Shown piece by piece: positions 8,916-17,964 of a stretch of 59,497 nucleotides of DNA. The stretch is from Selenomonas ruminantium subsp. ruminantium ATCC 12561 (GTDB lineage: Bacteria > Bacillota > Negativicutes > Selenomonadales > Selenomonadaceae). The stretch spans positions 1-59,497 of the forward strand of contig NZ_AUJE01000025.1 in NCBI RefSeq assembly GCF_000424065.1. Direction: 5' to 3'. Position 1 is the stretch's first letter. Every line of letters begins with the position of its first letter. The position numbers and the translations under genes are program-made. The notes beneath the pieces were generated by a model, which saw nothing but the letters and a program-made list of their open reading frames with translations, searched no databases and was not told the origin of the DNA.

Positions 8916-9466
8916 TTCGTTTCTCCTCCCCTGCGCAAATACGCCTTGCCGCTGATTTTTATCTTGTTGAAACCATCACTGCTCTCAATGCGGTCACCAG
9001 TGGCCAGCATATCCTCTTTGACTGCTTTGGCATTGCCAATTGCTGCCAAAATTTCCTTTTGCGCATCCCATCGCAGTTCATCACTATTCAGCTGGGCACC
9101 ATCGCTGTTTTTTATCTCTACGTTTCCCGAAAGGACAATATCTTTCGTTCCTTCCGTATAAGTTCCTTTACTTGCTTTTACTTCCACCACTCTGCCGTCT
9201 TCGGCATAAAAATGGCCTTGCAGATTTTCCAGCACTGCATCACGGGTTTCAATATTAACGTCAATATGCTCAGCGGTCAAGTCCCAGATTTTCCGGCCAT
9301 TCTTTTCCTCACTGATTTCATTGCCGTCATAGCGCATTACTTTGTTCTCTTCAACAGGGGCCTCCGGCTTTGCAGGAGGCTCCGGAACCGTTGCCACTGC
9401 CCACACCACCAAAGCTGCAAACGCCGCAACAGCAACAGCGATAAGCCCCTTGTGCATCTTGCTCAT
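8912..9466 (-). CDS. lptC: LptC, LPS export protein
   Basis: A 184-residue bitopic protein: one N-terminal helix (about 7-26), a Pro/Glu-rich linker (28-40), then a LptC/OstA-type jellyroll. LptC docks on LptB-F/G and hands LPS to LptA. It is followed by lptA with a 4-base overlap and preceded by the acyltransferase gene with a 4-base overlap. RBS AGGAGG lies about 8 bases before ATG. Confidence 0.9.
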   Translation of the reverse strand: MSKMHKGLIAVAVAAFAALVVWAVATVPEPPAKPEAPVEENKVMRYDGNEISEEKNGRKIWDLTAEHIDVNIETRDAVLENLQGHFYAEDGRVVEVKASKGTYTEGTKDIVLSGNVEIKNSDGAQLNSDELRWDAQKEILAAIGNAKAVKEDMLATGDRIESSDGFNKIKISGKAYLRRGGETK

Positions 9467-10377
9467 TTGGCTTCCTCCTGTGATTTAACCGTATGGTGTT
9501 TGCCCAACTTCTGTTGCTCCAGCGGCGTATTCCATCTTTTTTGGAACCAAAGCCACTGGGTAGGATTTTCACGGATAATATCCTCAATGATCTTCGTCAT
9601 CTTTACCGTAAAATCAAATAAGTCCTTATCCGTATCCCCGGTGTCCTTAAAACGCATAACCTCGCCAATAACGACCTTATGCTTGCCATTCTTCTGACGC
9701 AGAATAAAGGCGGGCAGTACCGGAGCATTGAACTTACAGGAAAAAACTGCCGGCCCTAACGGCGTTGCCGCCATCTTGCCCAGGAAAGGAATGAACGCCC
9801 CACCGGGGCCACCGTCCTGATCTGCCAAGAAGCCCAGGATCTTGCCTTTTTTCAATGCCTTGGCTGCCGCCAAAAGCTCACTGGTTCCGCGTGAAAAAAT
9901 CTCCACATTAATGGTCTTGCGCAAATCGTTCAGGGCATTGGTATACTGCATATTCGGCTGCGGTTTGGCAATGGCGGTAACCGGCAAACCGTTCATGGTA
10001 AAAGCCGCAGACAACCACTCCCATGTACCGATATGTCCGGTGAGCACCACTACGCCATGGCCTTCTGCCAACGCCTCCGTCATGCGCTCCAAGTGGTCAA
10101 TTTCAATGTACTCCTGAAAATTCTCCGTTGTGATGTGCGGCATATAGAGGATTTCCAGCACATTGCGGGCCAGATTGACGAAAGAAGCCCGCACCATTTT
10201 ACGTGCCTCGGCTTCATTCAGTCCCAAAGCCGGCATCATCTGTCTCACAGCCAGTTCCCGTTGTTTTTTGATCAGGAGATAATAGAGCTGTCCCAAAATC
10301 CAGCCGGCAGCCATTACGAGTTTATAGGGGGTGTGACACACCACCCAGCTCATAAACATCACAAATTTATACTGCAT
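9463..10377 (-). CDS. Lipid A biosynthesis acyltransferase (LpxL/HtrB family), copy 1
   Basis: A 304-residue member of the LpxL/LpxM lysophospholipid acyltransferase family, membrane-anchored by an N-terminal hydrophobic segment (about 6-34). The catalytic H-x4-E motif is visible as His115 and Glu120 (GHIGTWEW). It adds a secondary acyl chain to Kdo2-lipid A precursors. A second family member is encoded at 22358-23251, so two acyl additions are probable. Here it sits between kdsC and lptC. Which copy is LpxL and which LpxM cannot be told from sequence. Confidence 0.9.
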   Translation of the reverse strand: MQYKFVMFMSWVVCHTPYKLVMAAGWILGQLYYLLIKKQRELAVRQMMPALGLNEAEARKMVRASFVNLARNVLEILYMPHITTENFQEYIEIDHLERMTEALAEGHGVVVLTGHIGTWEWLSAAFTMNGLPVTAIAKPQPNMQYTNALNDLRKTINVEIFSRGTSELLAAAKALKKGKILGFLADQDGGPGGAFIPFLGKMAATPLGPAVFSCKFNAPVLPAFILRQKNGKHKVVIGEVMRFKDTGDTDKDLFDFTVKMTKIIEDIIRENPTQWLWFQKRWNTPLEQQKLGKHHTVKSQEEAK

Positions 10378-10398
10378 TAATTGTCTTCCCCCAAATCG

Positions 10399-10968
10399 TT
10401 ATTGCTTCCAGTTTTTATTCCCGCTGGAGCTGTCCGGCAAAAGGAAGTCTGCCATAATATCCTCCCACTTGCCCTGTACTTTGAAAATAAACTCCAAAAG
10501 TTCCCGTACTGCACCGTGACCACCGTTTTTACAGGAAACGACCAGTGACTGCGCACGGACAGGCTCTTCTGCGTCCGCCACAGCCATTGGCAGGCCGACC
10601 TGCAACATGATGGGCAGGTCAATGAGGTCATCGCCGATATAGGCAATCTGCGCGTCTTTCAGACCTGTCAGTTCCTTCAATTCATCATAAGCATTGCGCT
10701 TATCAGGATTGCCTTGAAAGACGTGACTTATGCCCAGTTCTTTGGCCCGGAAAGCCACCTGCTCCGACTTGCGGCCGGTAATGATGGCGGTCTGCAAGCC
10801 GTATTTATGTGCCAGGCTGATACCAAGCCCGTCCCTGCAGTAAAAGGGCTTATAGAGCTCGCCCTGCGCGCCGATATAGATACCACCATCGGTCAAAACG
10901 CCATCTACATCAAAAATAACCAATTTAATCTTTTTTGCTGCCTTTAAGGCATTGCTGTGAATCTCCAT
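10399..10968 (-). CDS. kdsC: Kdo-8-phosphate phosphatase
   Basis: A 189-residue HAD-family phosphatase with the motif FDVDGVLTDGG (nucleophile Asp20, acid Asp22), a Lys in GRKSEQ and IGDDLIDLP for Mg2+ binding. It hydrolyses Kdo-8-phosphate to Kdo. The small capless architecture and length match KdsC. The ATG shares a base with the kdsD stop codon (TAATG). It is part of the kdsB-kdsA-kdsD-kdsC order, covering the whole Kdo pathway. Confidence 0.95.
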   Translation of the reverse strand: MEIHSNALKAAKKIKLVIFDVDGVLTDGGIYIGAQGELYKPFYCRDGLGISLAHKYGLQTAIITGRKSEQVAFRAKELGISHVFQGNPDKRNAYDELKELTGLKDAQIAYIGDDLIDLPIMLQVGLPMAVADAEEPVRAQSLVVSCKNGGHGAVRELLEFIFKVQGKWEDIMADFLLPDSSSGNKNWKQ

Positions 10969-11945
10969 TATACCACTCCTTGACGCAAAAGGTCAGTCAA
11001 ATGAATAATACCCACAGGAATTTTATTTTCATCAATAACTGGCAGCACCGTGACCGGACGCGGCTTGTGCTTTTCCATCACGGAAAGGGCAGCGGAGGCC
11101 ATCGCTTCCTGCTTGATGGTCAGCGGCGTCTCAAACATGATATTGCCTACCGCTTCATCCAGAAACTTGTAATCCTTGGCCAAGGCCCGGCGGATGATGC
11201 CATCGGTGATTATGCCCACCAGCTTGCCGCTGTCGTCGACAACCGAAGCCGCACCAAGTCCCTTATCCGTCATGATAAAGAGCGCATCTTTGGCGGTCTT
11301 ATCCTTATGCACAATAGGGTTTTCATCTCCGGTATGCATGACGTTTTTGACGGTGAGCAAAAGCTTTCTGCCCAACGCGCCACCCGGATGGAACAGGGCA
11401 AAGTCCTGACTGGTAAAATCGCGTACACGCATCAACGCAATCGCAATCGCATCGCCCATGGCCAGCGTAGCCGTGGTGCTGGCCGTCGGCGCCAGTCCCA
11501 GCGGGCAGGCTTCCCGTTCCACGCCGATATCTACGAAGTGGTCAGCCGCTTTGCCCAGCTGCGAATCACGACGGCCACACATGGCGATAATGGTCGCCCC
11601 AATACGGCGGATAATGGGCAGGATATTGACCACTTCCGTGGACTCACCGCTGTTGGAAATGGCAATGACCACGTCATTTTCCGTCACCATGCCCAAATCG
11701 CCATGAAAGGCTTCACCGGGATGCATAAAGAATGCCGGTGTCCCTGTGCTGGCAAAGGTTGCCGCCATCTTGCGCCCAATATGACCGGATTTTCCCATGC
11801 CGGTCACGACCACGCGCGCCTTACAGTCGAGTATGCACTGCACAGCGGCCACAAATTCATCGTCAATGCGGCCTTTGAGTTTTTCCACGGCATCCGCTTC
11901 TATCGCGAGCGTTTCCAGGGCCGCTTCTTTTATCTTATCTACCAA
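10968..11945 (-). CDS. kdsD: D-arabinose-5-phosphate isomerase
   Basis: A 325-residue enzyme of the KpsF/GutQ family: an N-terminal SIS sugar isomerase domain (about 30-170, with VTGMGKSGHIG and SNSGEST) and two C-terminal CBS domains (about 200-325). It makes arabinose-5-phosphate for Kdo synthesis. I place the start at the TTG at 11945, because GAGGGG lies 7 bases upstream; an upstream TTG at 11966 has no ribosome site. The upstream gene is kdsA. Confidence 0.93.
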   Translation of the reverse strand: MVDKIKEAALETLAIEADAVEKLKGRIDDEFVAAVQCILDCKARVVVTGMGKSGHIGRKMAATFASTGTPAFFMHPGEAFHGDLGMVTENDVVIAISNSGESTEVVNILPIIRRIGATIIAMCGRRDSQLGKAADHFVDIGVEREACPLGLAPTASTTATLAMGDAIAIALMRVRDFTSQDFALFHPGGALGRKLLLTVKNVMHTGDENPIVHKDKTAKDALFIMTDKGLGAASVVDDSGKLVGIITDGIIRRALAKDYKFLDEAVGNIMFETPLTIKQEAMASAALSVMEKHKPRPVTVLPVIDENKIPVGIIHLTDLLRQGVV

Positions 11946-11985
11946 TCTTATCCCCTCAATTTGCAAAAAGCTTTATCGGCATTGC

Positions 11986-12813
11986 TTATTTCTGCTTATG
12001 ACGTACGATTTCATGAATTGCTAAAGCATCTTTCAGCAGGTCTTCCAGCTTATCCAAGTAGACCATGTTTGCTCCATCGGAGAGGGCTTCTTCCGGGTTG
12101 TCATGGACTTCCAAAAAGAGTGCATCTACACCAACAGCCACAGCCGCCCGCACCAGATATTCCACATATTCGCGGTTGCCGGCAGACGTCGTCCCGTTGC
12201 CGCCCGGCAGCTGCACCGAATGCGTGCCGTCCATCACCACCGGGTAACCAAAGGAACGCATGATGGGCAGGGAGCGCATATCCACCACGAGGTTGTGATA
12301 GCCAAAGGACGCACCGCGCTCCGTGAGCATAATCTGGTCACAGCCACTTTCATGGAGCTTGTCCACCACATTGCGCATATCTTCCGGAGCTAAAAACTGC
12401 CCCTTCTTCACATTAACCACCTTGCCCGTCTGCGCAGCGGCATGAAGAAGGTCCGTCTGACGGCAGAGGAACGCCGGAATCTGCAAAATATCGGCAACTT
12501 CTGCCACCGGTTTTGCCTGATTTGTTTCATGGATATCCGTTACCACGGGTACGCCCAATTCCGCCTTGATGGTCTTTAACATTTCCAGACCTTTTTTCAG
12601 GCCCGGGCCGCGGAAGCTATGGTAGGAAGAACGATTGGCCTTGTCAAAGGAGGCCTTGAATACATAGTTGATATCCAAACGCTGGCAGATTTCCTTGATT
12701 GTGCGGCCAATCAGCAAGCAGCGGTCAAGCCCTTCCAATACGCAAGGCCCAGCCAACAAAGTCAGTTTTTCTCCACCACCAATAGTGTAATTGCCTACTT
12801 TAACCTGATTCAT
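11986..12813 (-). CDS. kdsA: Kdo-8-phosphate synthase
   Basis: A 275-residue DAHP-synthase-like TIM barrel that condenses phosphoenolpyruvate with arabinose-5-phosphate. Motifs: [10 protein letters not shown] near the N-terminus, [17 protein letters not shown] and the C-terminal LFLEVHDNP. The Asn at NVKKGQF and the absence of an extra N-terminal Cys cluster do not settle metal dependence by eye. The start at 12813 is supported by GAAAGGAG 7 bases upstream. Between it and kdsB lie about 100 bases filled by three hairpins. Confidence 0.95.
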   Translation of the reverse strand: MNQVKVGNYTIGGGEKLTLLAGPCVLEGLDRCLLIGRTIKEICQRLDINYVFKASFDKANRSSYHSFRGPGLKKGLEMLKTIKAELGVPVVTDIHETNQAKPVAEVADILQIPAFLCRQTDLLHAAAQTGKVVNVKKGQFLAPEDMRNVVDKLHESGCDQIMLTERGASFGYHNLVVDMRSLPIMRSFGYPVVMDGTHSVQLPGGNGTTSAGNREYVEYLVRAAVAVGVDALFLEVHDNPEEALSDGANMVYLDKLEDLLKDALAIHEIVRHKQK

Positions 12814-12860
12814 ATTCAAGCTCCTTTCACCTCGAACCAATATCACTATATCGTTGCCCA

Positions 12861-12955
12861 GCGCCCAAGGACGGGCGCAGGCGGACGTAAATCACGTGAT
12901 GTGATTTCAGTCCGCGCTTTCTTTTGGTACTTTTCTTTACGCTAAAGAAAAGTAC
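12861..12955. repeat. Triple-hairpin repeat element between kdsB and kdsA
   Basis: Three consecutive inverted repeats: GCGCCC/GGGCGC (12861-12866 with 12873-12878); a 15-bp stem with two mismatches (12881-12895 with 12901-12915); and a perfect 13-bp stem with a 3-base loop (12927-12939 with 12943-12955). There is no open frame of note. It looks like a dispersed palindromic element inserted in the operon. Confidence 0.65.
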
Positions 12956-12963
12956 AGAAATCG

Positions 12964-13692
12964 TTACTTCATGTTTTTATATATCTCATTAACTTTAGCC
13001 AAATCTTCAGCGGTATCTACCCCCACAAACTTAGCCTTTGTCTCCACAACTTTAATGCGATAGCCATTCTCCAGCGCCCTGAGCTGCTCAAGAGATTCCG
13101 ACTGCTCCAGCGGCGTAGATTCCATCTTCGCATAGGCCAGCAAGAAATCCCGTCTATAGGCGTAAATACCGATATGCTTATACACCGGGCAGCCTGCATT
13201 GCGCGGATAAGGCATCACCGAACGAGAGAAGTACAGGGCATAACCTGCCTTGTCCGTAACCACCTTGACGTTGTTGGGATTTTCAATCTCCGCCTTGTCC
13301 GTCATCAAGGTCTTAACCGTGGCCATCTGCAGCTCACTGTCCGTTTCAAATACAGCGGCCAGTTCATCGATAAGCCCCGGTTCAATCAAGGGTTCATCGC
13401 CCTGCACATTGATGATTAAATCCACATCCGGGAAGGCTGCCGCTACTTCGGCCAGCCGGTCTGTACCGGTAGGGTGGGAAGCTTTGGTCATCATGGACTT
13501 GCCGCCATTTGCTTCTACCGCCGTCAGGATGCGTTCATCATCGGTAGCCACAATCGTCTCGGATACCTTCTTTGCCTGTGCTGCCCGGTCATAGACCCGG
13601 CAGACCATCGGCTTGCCGGCAATATCTTTAAGTGGTTTGCCCGGCAGGCGGGTGGATGCATAACGCGCGGGAATAACACATAATACCTTCAT
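12964..13692 (-). CDS. kdsB: CMP-Kdo synthetase
   Basis: A 242-residue nucleotidyltransferase that activates Kdo with CTP. Visible motifs are IPARYASTRLPGKPL at the N-terminus, INVQGDEPLI for Mg2+ and the C-terminal ESLEQLRALENGY, VDTAEDL. The length is typical of KdsB. RBS AGAGG lies 7 bases before ATG. It lies directly after the waaA-lpxK fusion, whose transferase half uses its product. Confidence 0.96.
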   Translation of the reverse strand: MKVLCVIPARYASTRLPGKPLKDIAGKPMVCRVYDRAAQAKKVSETIVATDDERILTAVEANGGKSMMTKASHPTGTDRLAEVAAAFPDVDLIINVQGDEPLIEPGLIDELAAVFETDSELQMATVKTLMTDKAEIENPNNVKVVTDKAGYALYFSRSVMPYPRNAGCPVYKHIGIYAYRRDFLLAYAKMESTPLEQSESLEQLRALENGYRIKVVETKAKFVGVDTAEDLAKVNEIYKNMK

Positions 13693-13713
13693 AATCTGCC
13701 TCTTATCTTTCTA

Positions 13714-16200
13714 TCACTTGCCTAATTTCACCGCTAAGCGCTGCGCCAGCAGTGTCTTGAACTCGTCTTTTCCTTGCTGGAAGTTGACTTCCACGCAGAT
13801 GACATATACGGGTACGGAAATCCCGGCATGAATGACTTCCATCGGGATTTTCACTGCATCTTTTTCCGTAATCACAATGGCCTCTGCCCCCATGCGCTGT
13901 GCCTGATGAAGGATATCGACCATTTCCTGCATGCTGTAATCGTGATGGTCAGGATAGCGCAGGCTTTCGATAATCGTTACCCCTAAATCCGACAAGGTCT
14001 GCTCAAAGGAAGCGGGGTTGCCGATAGCCGAAACCGCCATGATTTTCCGGCCGCGCATCGTATTGACATCAATGCCATCGCCGGCAATATCCACATACCA
14101 ATCTGCCAGGGGAATGAAGCGGCGCGGCTGATGGATGCTCTCCACCACCTGTGCCTCTTTGTTATAGCGGTGCACCGTTTCCCGGATAAATTCGCGGGAA
14201 CCAGCTGCCGCCTGGTCCACCTTGGTCAGTAGGCATACATCAGCCCGGCTGATATGGGAAATGGGCTCGCGCAGGGTTCCACGCGGAAGCATATAGCCAT
14301 TACCAAACACATTTACCGCATCGACCAGCAGGATATCCATATCCCGCTCCAACTGCCAATGCTGGAAACCATCGTCCAAAATGGCCACTTCCGCACCAAA
14401 ATTTTCGATGGCATACTGCCCCGTAACGGAGCGGTCAGCACCAATCAGCACGGGGACTTCCGGCAGATGCTTAGCCAGCATGAATGCCTCGTCCCCGGCA
14501 TCGGCCGCCGTCATATGCAGCCGCTGTCCATCGGACACAATACCGACATTGCCATGCCATTTGGCCCGATAGCCACGATTGAGGATAACGACCTTGTAGC
14601 CCATATCCCGAATATCGCTGGCCAGCCGCTGCGCGGTAGGCGTCTTGCCGGTACCGCCTACGGTGACATTGCCCAGGCTGATTACGAAACAATCCAGCTT
14701 CTTGCGGCTGAATACGCCATTCCGATAGCCCCAGAGTTTGATATCCACCAACAGTGCGTAAATCTTGGAAAAAATATAGAGTATCGCGGTGAGGATGTGT
14801 TCCATCACGCCATCTACTTCTTTAAGATGCACCAAATCAATAAAGTAAGTCTGGAAGTTATTTATCTTCTGCGTGGAACGCGCCCGCTGCCGATTTTCCG
14901 GACGGCTTTCGTAAGTTTCCAGCGTTTCCCGCAAAATCAAGGCAGACTTGCGCGAAGCGCCTTTATTTTCACCGACGATTGCCAGCGTTTCCGCTTCCAG
15001 ACGGTGGCGGTGCCCGGCATCATCAAAGAGGCGTGCCGTCTCTACCGCCAGTTCCTGCTCATTATTAACCGTAATGCAGGCATCGCGCTTCTTGAACAAG
15101 GCATGGGTATCCTTGAAGTTGAACATATAATGGCCAACGATAATAGCCTTGCCATGGGCAGCCGGCTCCAAAATATTGTGGCCGCCATGGGGAATCAAGC
15201 TGCCGCCCACATAGACGACGTCGCCTACGCTATAGACCTTGCCCAGTTCGCCAATGGTATCCAGAATCACGATATCTGCGTCCTGCGGGCCGTTCTTCTG
15301 CTGCTCCGTACGCGTACTCACCGTAAAGCCTGCCCGCTTGCAGAGATGAATAACTTCCTGCGTGCGCAGAAGTTCCCGCGGCGCAATAACGAGCTTGGCC
15401 TGGGGATGTTTTTCCCGCACCGCAGTAAACGCCTTCAAGACAAAGGATTCTTCCCCGCGATGGGTCGAGCCAGCCAACAGGATGCCCTCCGCCTTAGAAA
15501 GCCCCATTGATTGAATGATTTCTGCTTTTTCAGCAGCGCTTACATCGGTATACGTCTGGTCAAATTTCGTATTACCCGTCACCGTCACGAGTTCCGGCGG
15601 TGCGCCCAGGCGCATGATGTAGTCAGCATCGATGTCCGACTGCATGGCAAACTTCGTCACCGTGCCAATCATATCGGAAAGCAGGCTGTTCAAATATTTA
15701 TACTGCTTCACACTGCGGTCGCTGATACGGCCATTGACCATCATGACGGGAATATGCATCTTGCGGGCCGTCTTTAAGAAGTTCGGCCACAATTCCGTCT
15801 CCACCGGCAAAAATACCCTTGGGTGAATGCGCCGCAGCACACTGCCCGCCAATAACGGCAGATCCAGCGGGAAATAGATAATGGCATCCGCATCCTTGAT
15901 GATGCGGTTGGCCATTTCGTAGCCACTGGTGGTCACCACCGATACCAAAATCGGCGTCTGCGGGAATTCCTTATGGAATTCCTTGATCAGCGGACTTGTG
16001 GCCACAATCTCCCCGACCGATGCTGCATGCACCCATATACAGTGCTTCTTTGCCACTTTTTCCAGGGTATGTTCCGGATAAAAGCCCAGGCTTTGACGGA
16101 TACGCTCCACAAAGCCTTTTTCCCGGACCGAGCGGATCATAAACACCGGGATAATCAATATGACGACCAAAATCGCCGCTAAGTTGTAAAGGATTTGCAT
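13714..16200 (-). CDS. waaA-lpxK: Fused Kdo transferase (WaaA) and lipid A 4'-kinase (LpxK)
   Basis: An 828-residue two-domain protein in one uninterrupted frame. Residues about 1-430 are a GT30 Kdo transferase: membrane anchor (2-22), catalytic region HAASVGEI, PVETELWPN, and GGSLIPHGGHNILEPAA. Residues about 465-828 are LpxK: a membrane-proximal helix, a P-loop VTVGGTGKT (about 512-520), GADRS, and ILDDGFQHW. The two reactions are consecutive in the Raetz pathway (4'-phosphorylation of lipid A, then Kdo addition), and both act at the inner face of the inner membrane. The order in the protein is reversed relative to the reactions. It is followed by kdsB and preceded by msbA (5-base gap). Confidence 0.93.
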   Translation of the reverse strand: MQILYNLAAILVVILIIPVFMIRSVREKGFVERIRQSLGFYPEHTLEKVAKKHCIWVHAASVGEIVATSPLIKEFHKEFPQTPILVSVVTTSGYEMANRIIKDADAIIYFPLDLPLLAGSVLRRIHPRVFLPVETELWPNFLKTARKMHIPVMMVNGRISDRSVKQYKYLNSLLSDMIGTVTKFAMQSDIDADYIMRLGAPPELVTVTGNTKFDQTYTDVSAAEKAEIIQSMGLSKAEGILLAGSTHRGEESFVLKAFTAVREKHPQAKLVIAPRELLRTQEVIHLCKRAGFTVSTRTEQQKNGPQDADIVILDTIGELGKVYSVGDVVYVGGSLIPHGGHNILEPAAHGKAIIVGHYMFNFKDTHALFKKRDACITVNNEQELAVETARLFDDAGHRHRLEAETLAIVGENKGASRKSALILRETLETYESRPENRQRARSTQKINNFQTYFIDLVHLKEVDGVMEHILTAILYIFSKIYALLVDIKLWGYRNGVFSRKKLDCFVISLGNVTVGGTGKTPTAQRLASDIRDMGYKVVILNRGYRAKWHGNVGIVSDGQRLHMTAADAGDEAFMLAKHLPEVPVLIGADRSVTGQYAIENFGAEVAILDDGFQHWQLERDMDILLVDAVNVFGNGYMLPRGTLREPISHISRADVCLLTKVDQAAAGSREFIRETVHRYNKEAQVVESIHQPRRFIPLADWYVDIAGDGIDVNTMRGRKIMAVSAIGNPASFEQTLSDLGVTIIESLRYPDHHDYSMQEMVDILHQAQRMGAEAIVITEKDAVKIPMEVIHAGISVPVYVICVEVNFQQGKDEFKTLLAQRLAVKLGK

Positions 16201-16205
16201 TTGTC

Positions 16206-17948
16206 TTATGCCCCTTCTGGCACAGCGTTCTTGTTAAACTGAATATTGTAAAGATGGCTGTATAAGCCGTTCTTTGCCAAGAGTTCCTCATGCGTGCCAT
16301 GTTCTTTTATCCTGCCGCCATCAATCACATAAATCTGATCGGCATTGAATATCGTGGAAAGACGGTGTGCGATAACAAAGGATGTACGTCCCACCATCAG
16401 GGAATCAAGTGCCGACTGCACAATTTTTTCACTTTCCGTATCCAAGGCTGAAGTTGCTTCATCGAGAATCAAAATCCGGGGATTTTTGAGAATGGCCCGG
16501 GCAATGGACATGCGCTGCCGCTGCCCGCCGGACAGGTTCAGCCCCCGTTCGCCAATCGGCGTATCATAGCCCTGCGGCAATTCGCGGATGAATACATCGG
16601 CATTAGCTGCTTTCGCTGCCTCAATAACCTCTTCATCCGTGGCGTCCAAACGTCCATAACGGATATTTTCCATCACGGTCGTGGAAAACAGCATAGTTTC
16701 CTGCGGTACGATGCCAATCTGCTCCCGCAGGGATGCCACCGTCACCTCCCGGATATCCTGTCCATCAATGGATATTGCACCGCTGTTTATCTCATAGAAA
16801 CGCGGGATAAGGTTGGCGATGGTGGACTTGCCGGCACCGCTGGGTCCCACAAAGGCAATCATCTGCCCCGGCTTTACTTCCAGCGAAACATCCTCCAGTG
16901 CATTGATGCCTTCCTTATACCCAAAGGTAACATGCTCCACCTTCACATGGCCCTCAATCTTCGGCAGTTCTTTGGCTCCTTCCTTATCACGGATGGGTTC
17001 CGGTAAATCGATAACTGCAAAAACACGGTCAACAGCGGCCATAGCCCGCTGCAGATTGCCATATACTCTGGCCAGACGCTTGACCGGATTGGCCAGGTTT
17101 ACCGCATAGGTCAGGAAGGCCACCAAAGCACCTGCCGTCATCTGACCGTTTACGACTTCATAGCCGCCAAAGCCAACGATAAACGTAACGGAAACCGCCG
17201 CCAGGAATTCCACAGTCGGCGTAAGCAGGCTGGTCAACTGCACATTTTTCATGGCCGCTTGGAAGTTTAGGATGTTCTGGTTAATGAACCGTTTTGTCTC
17301 ATAGTCCTCCCGAACAAAGGATTTGACCACCCGGATGGAAGAAATGCTCTCCTGCAAAAGAGATGTGATATCTGCAGCCCGCTCCTGAATCACCGTACCA
17401 TTGCGCTTCAGCTTGCGGCCAAAGATTTTCATGGCCTGCCCCACCAAAGGGATAACCACCAACGTCAACAGGGAAAGTTTCCAATCCAGATAAAGCATCA
17501 TGGCAATGGAACCAATGAGAATGGAACTTTCCGTGACCATCTCAATCAGCTGATCCACCAACGCCGACTGGATAGCCGATACATCATTGGTGATATAGCT
17601 CATGGTCTCACCGGTCTGATGTTTGTCAAAATAGGCCATCGGCATACGCTGGAACTTGCGGAACATCACTTCCCGCACATCAATGACCACTTTTTGCCCG
17701 ATATAGGACACCAGATAGGACTGTCCATAGTAAAATATCCCGCGAATCAGGAATACCACGACAATGCTGACGCAGATGACGTACAGCATAACCATATCCT
17801 TATCCGCCAATACCTTGTCCACCATGTCCTTGATAATCCAAGGCAGGTAAAGATTACAGGCTGCTGCAACCACAATGCAGACAATCGCCAGACCCAGCTG
17901 TTTCAAATATGGTCTGATGTATTGCAGAAGCCGCTTATAATTCTTCAT
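16206..17948 (-). CDS. msbA: Lipid A flippase MsbA
   Basis: A 580-residue half-transporter: six helices in residues about 15-310, then an ABC ATPase with Walker A GPSGAGKST, signature LNLSGGQRQR, Walker B ILILDEATSALD and switch His IAHRLST. It is of the MsbA exporter type, flipping lipid A-core across the inner membrane. Many MsbA-like exporters exist, but the position between lpxB and waaA-lpxK makes lipid A the likely cargo. RBS GGGGGAA precedes ATG. Confidence 0.9.
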   Translation of the reverse strand: MKNYKRLLQYIRPYLKQLGLAIVCIVVAAACNLYLPWIIKDMVDKVLADKDMVMLYVICVSIVVVFLIRGIFYYGQSYLVSYIGQKVVIDVREVMFRKFQRMPMAYFDKHQTGETMSYITNDVSAIQSALVDQLIEMVTESSILIGSIAMMLYLDWKLSLLTLVVIPLVGQAMKIFGRKLKRNGTVIQERAADITSLLQESISSIRVVKSFVREDYETKRFINQNILNFQAAMKNVQLTSLLTPTVEFLAAVSVTFIVGFGGYEVVNGQMTAGALVAFLTYAVNLANPVKRLARVYGNLQRAMAAVDRVFAVIDLPEPIRDKEGAKELPKIEGHVKVEHVTFGYKEGINALEDVSLEVKPGQMIAFVGPSGAGKSTIANLIPRFYEINSGAISIDGQDIREVTVASLREQIGIVPQETMLFSTTVMENIRYGRLDATDEEVIEAAKAANADVFIRELPQGYDTPIGERGLNLSGGQRQRMSIARAILKNPRILILDEATSALDTESEKIVQSALDSLMVGRTSFVIAHRLSTIFNADQIYVIDGGRIKEHGTHEELLAKNGLYSHLYNIQFNKNAVPEGA

Positions 17949-17964
17949 GTATTTCCCCCACTAT

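Noticed and set aside
14254-15510. A 418-codon plus-strand frame opposite waaA-lpxK
   Set aside because: It lies antisense to a well-conserved gene, has no start signals and no recognisable domain.
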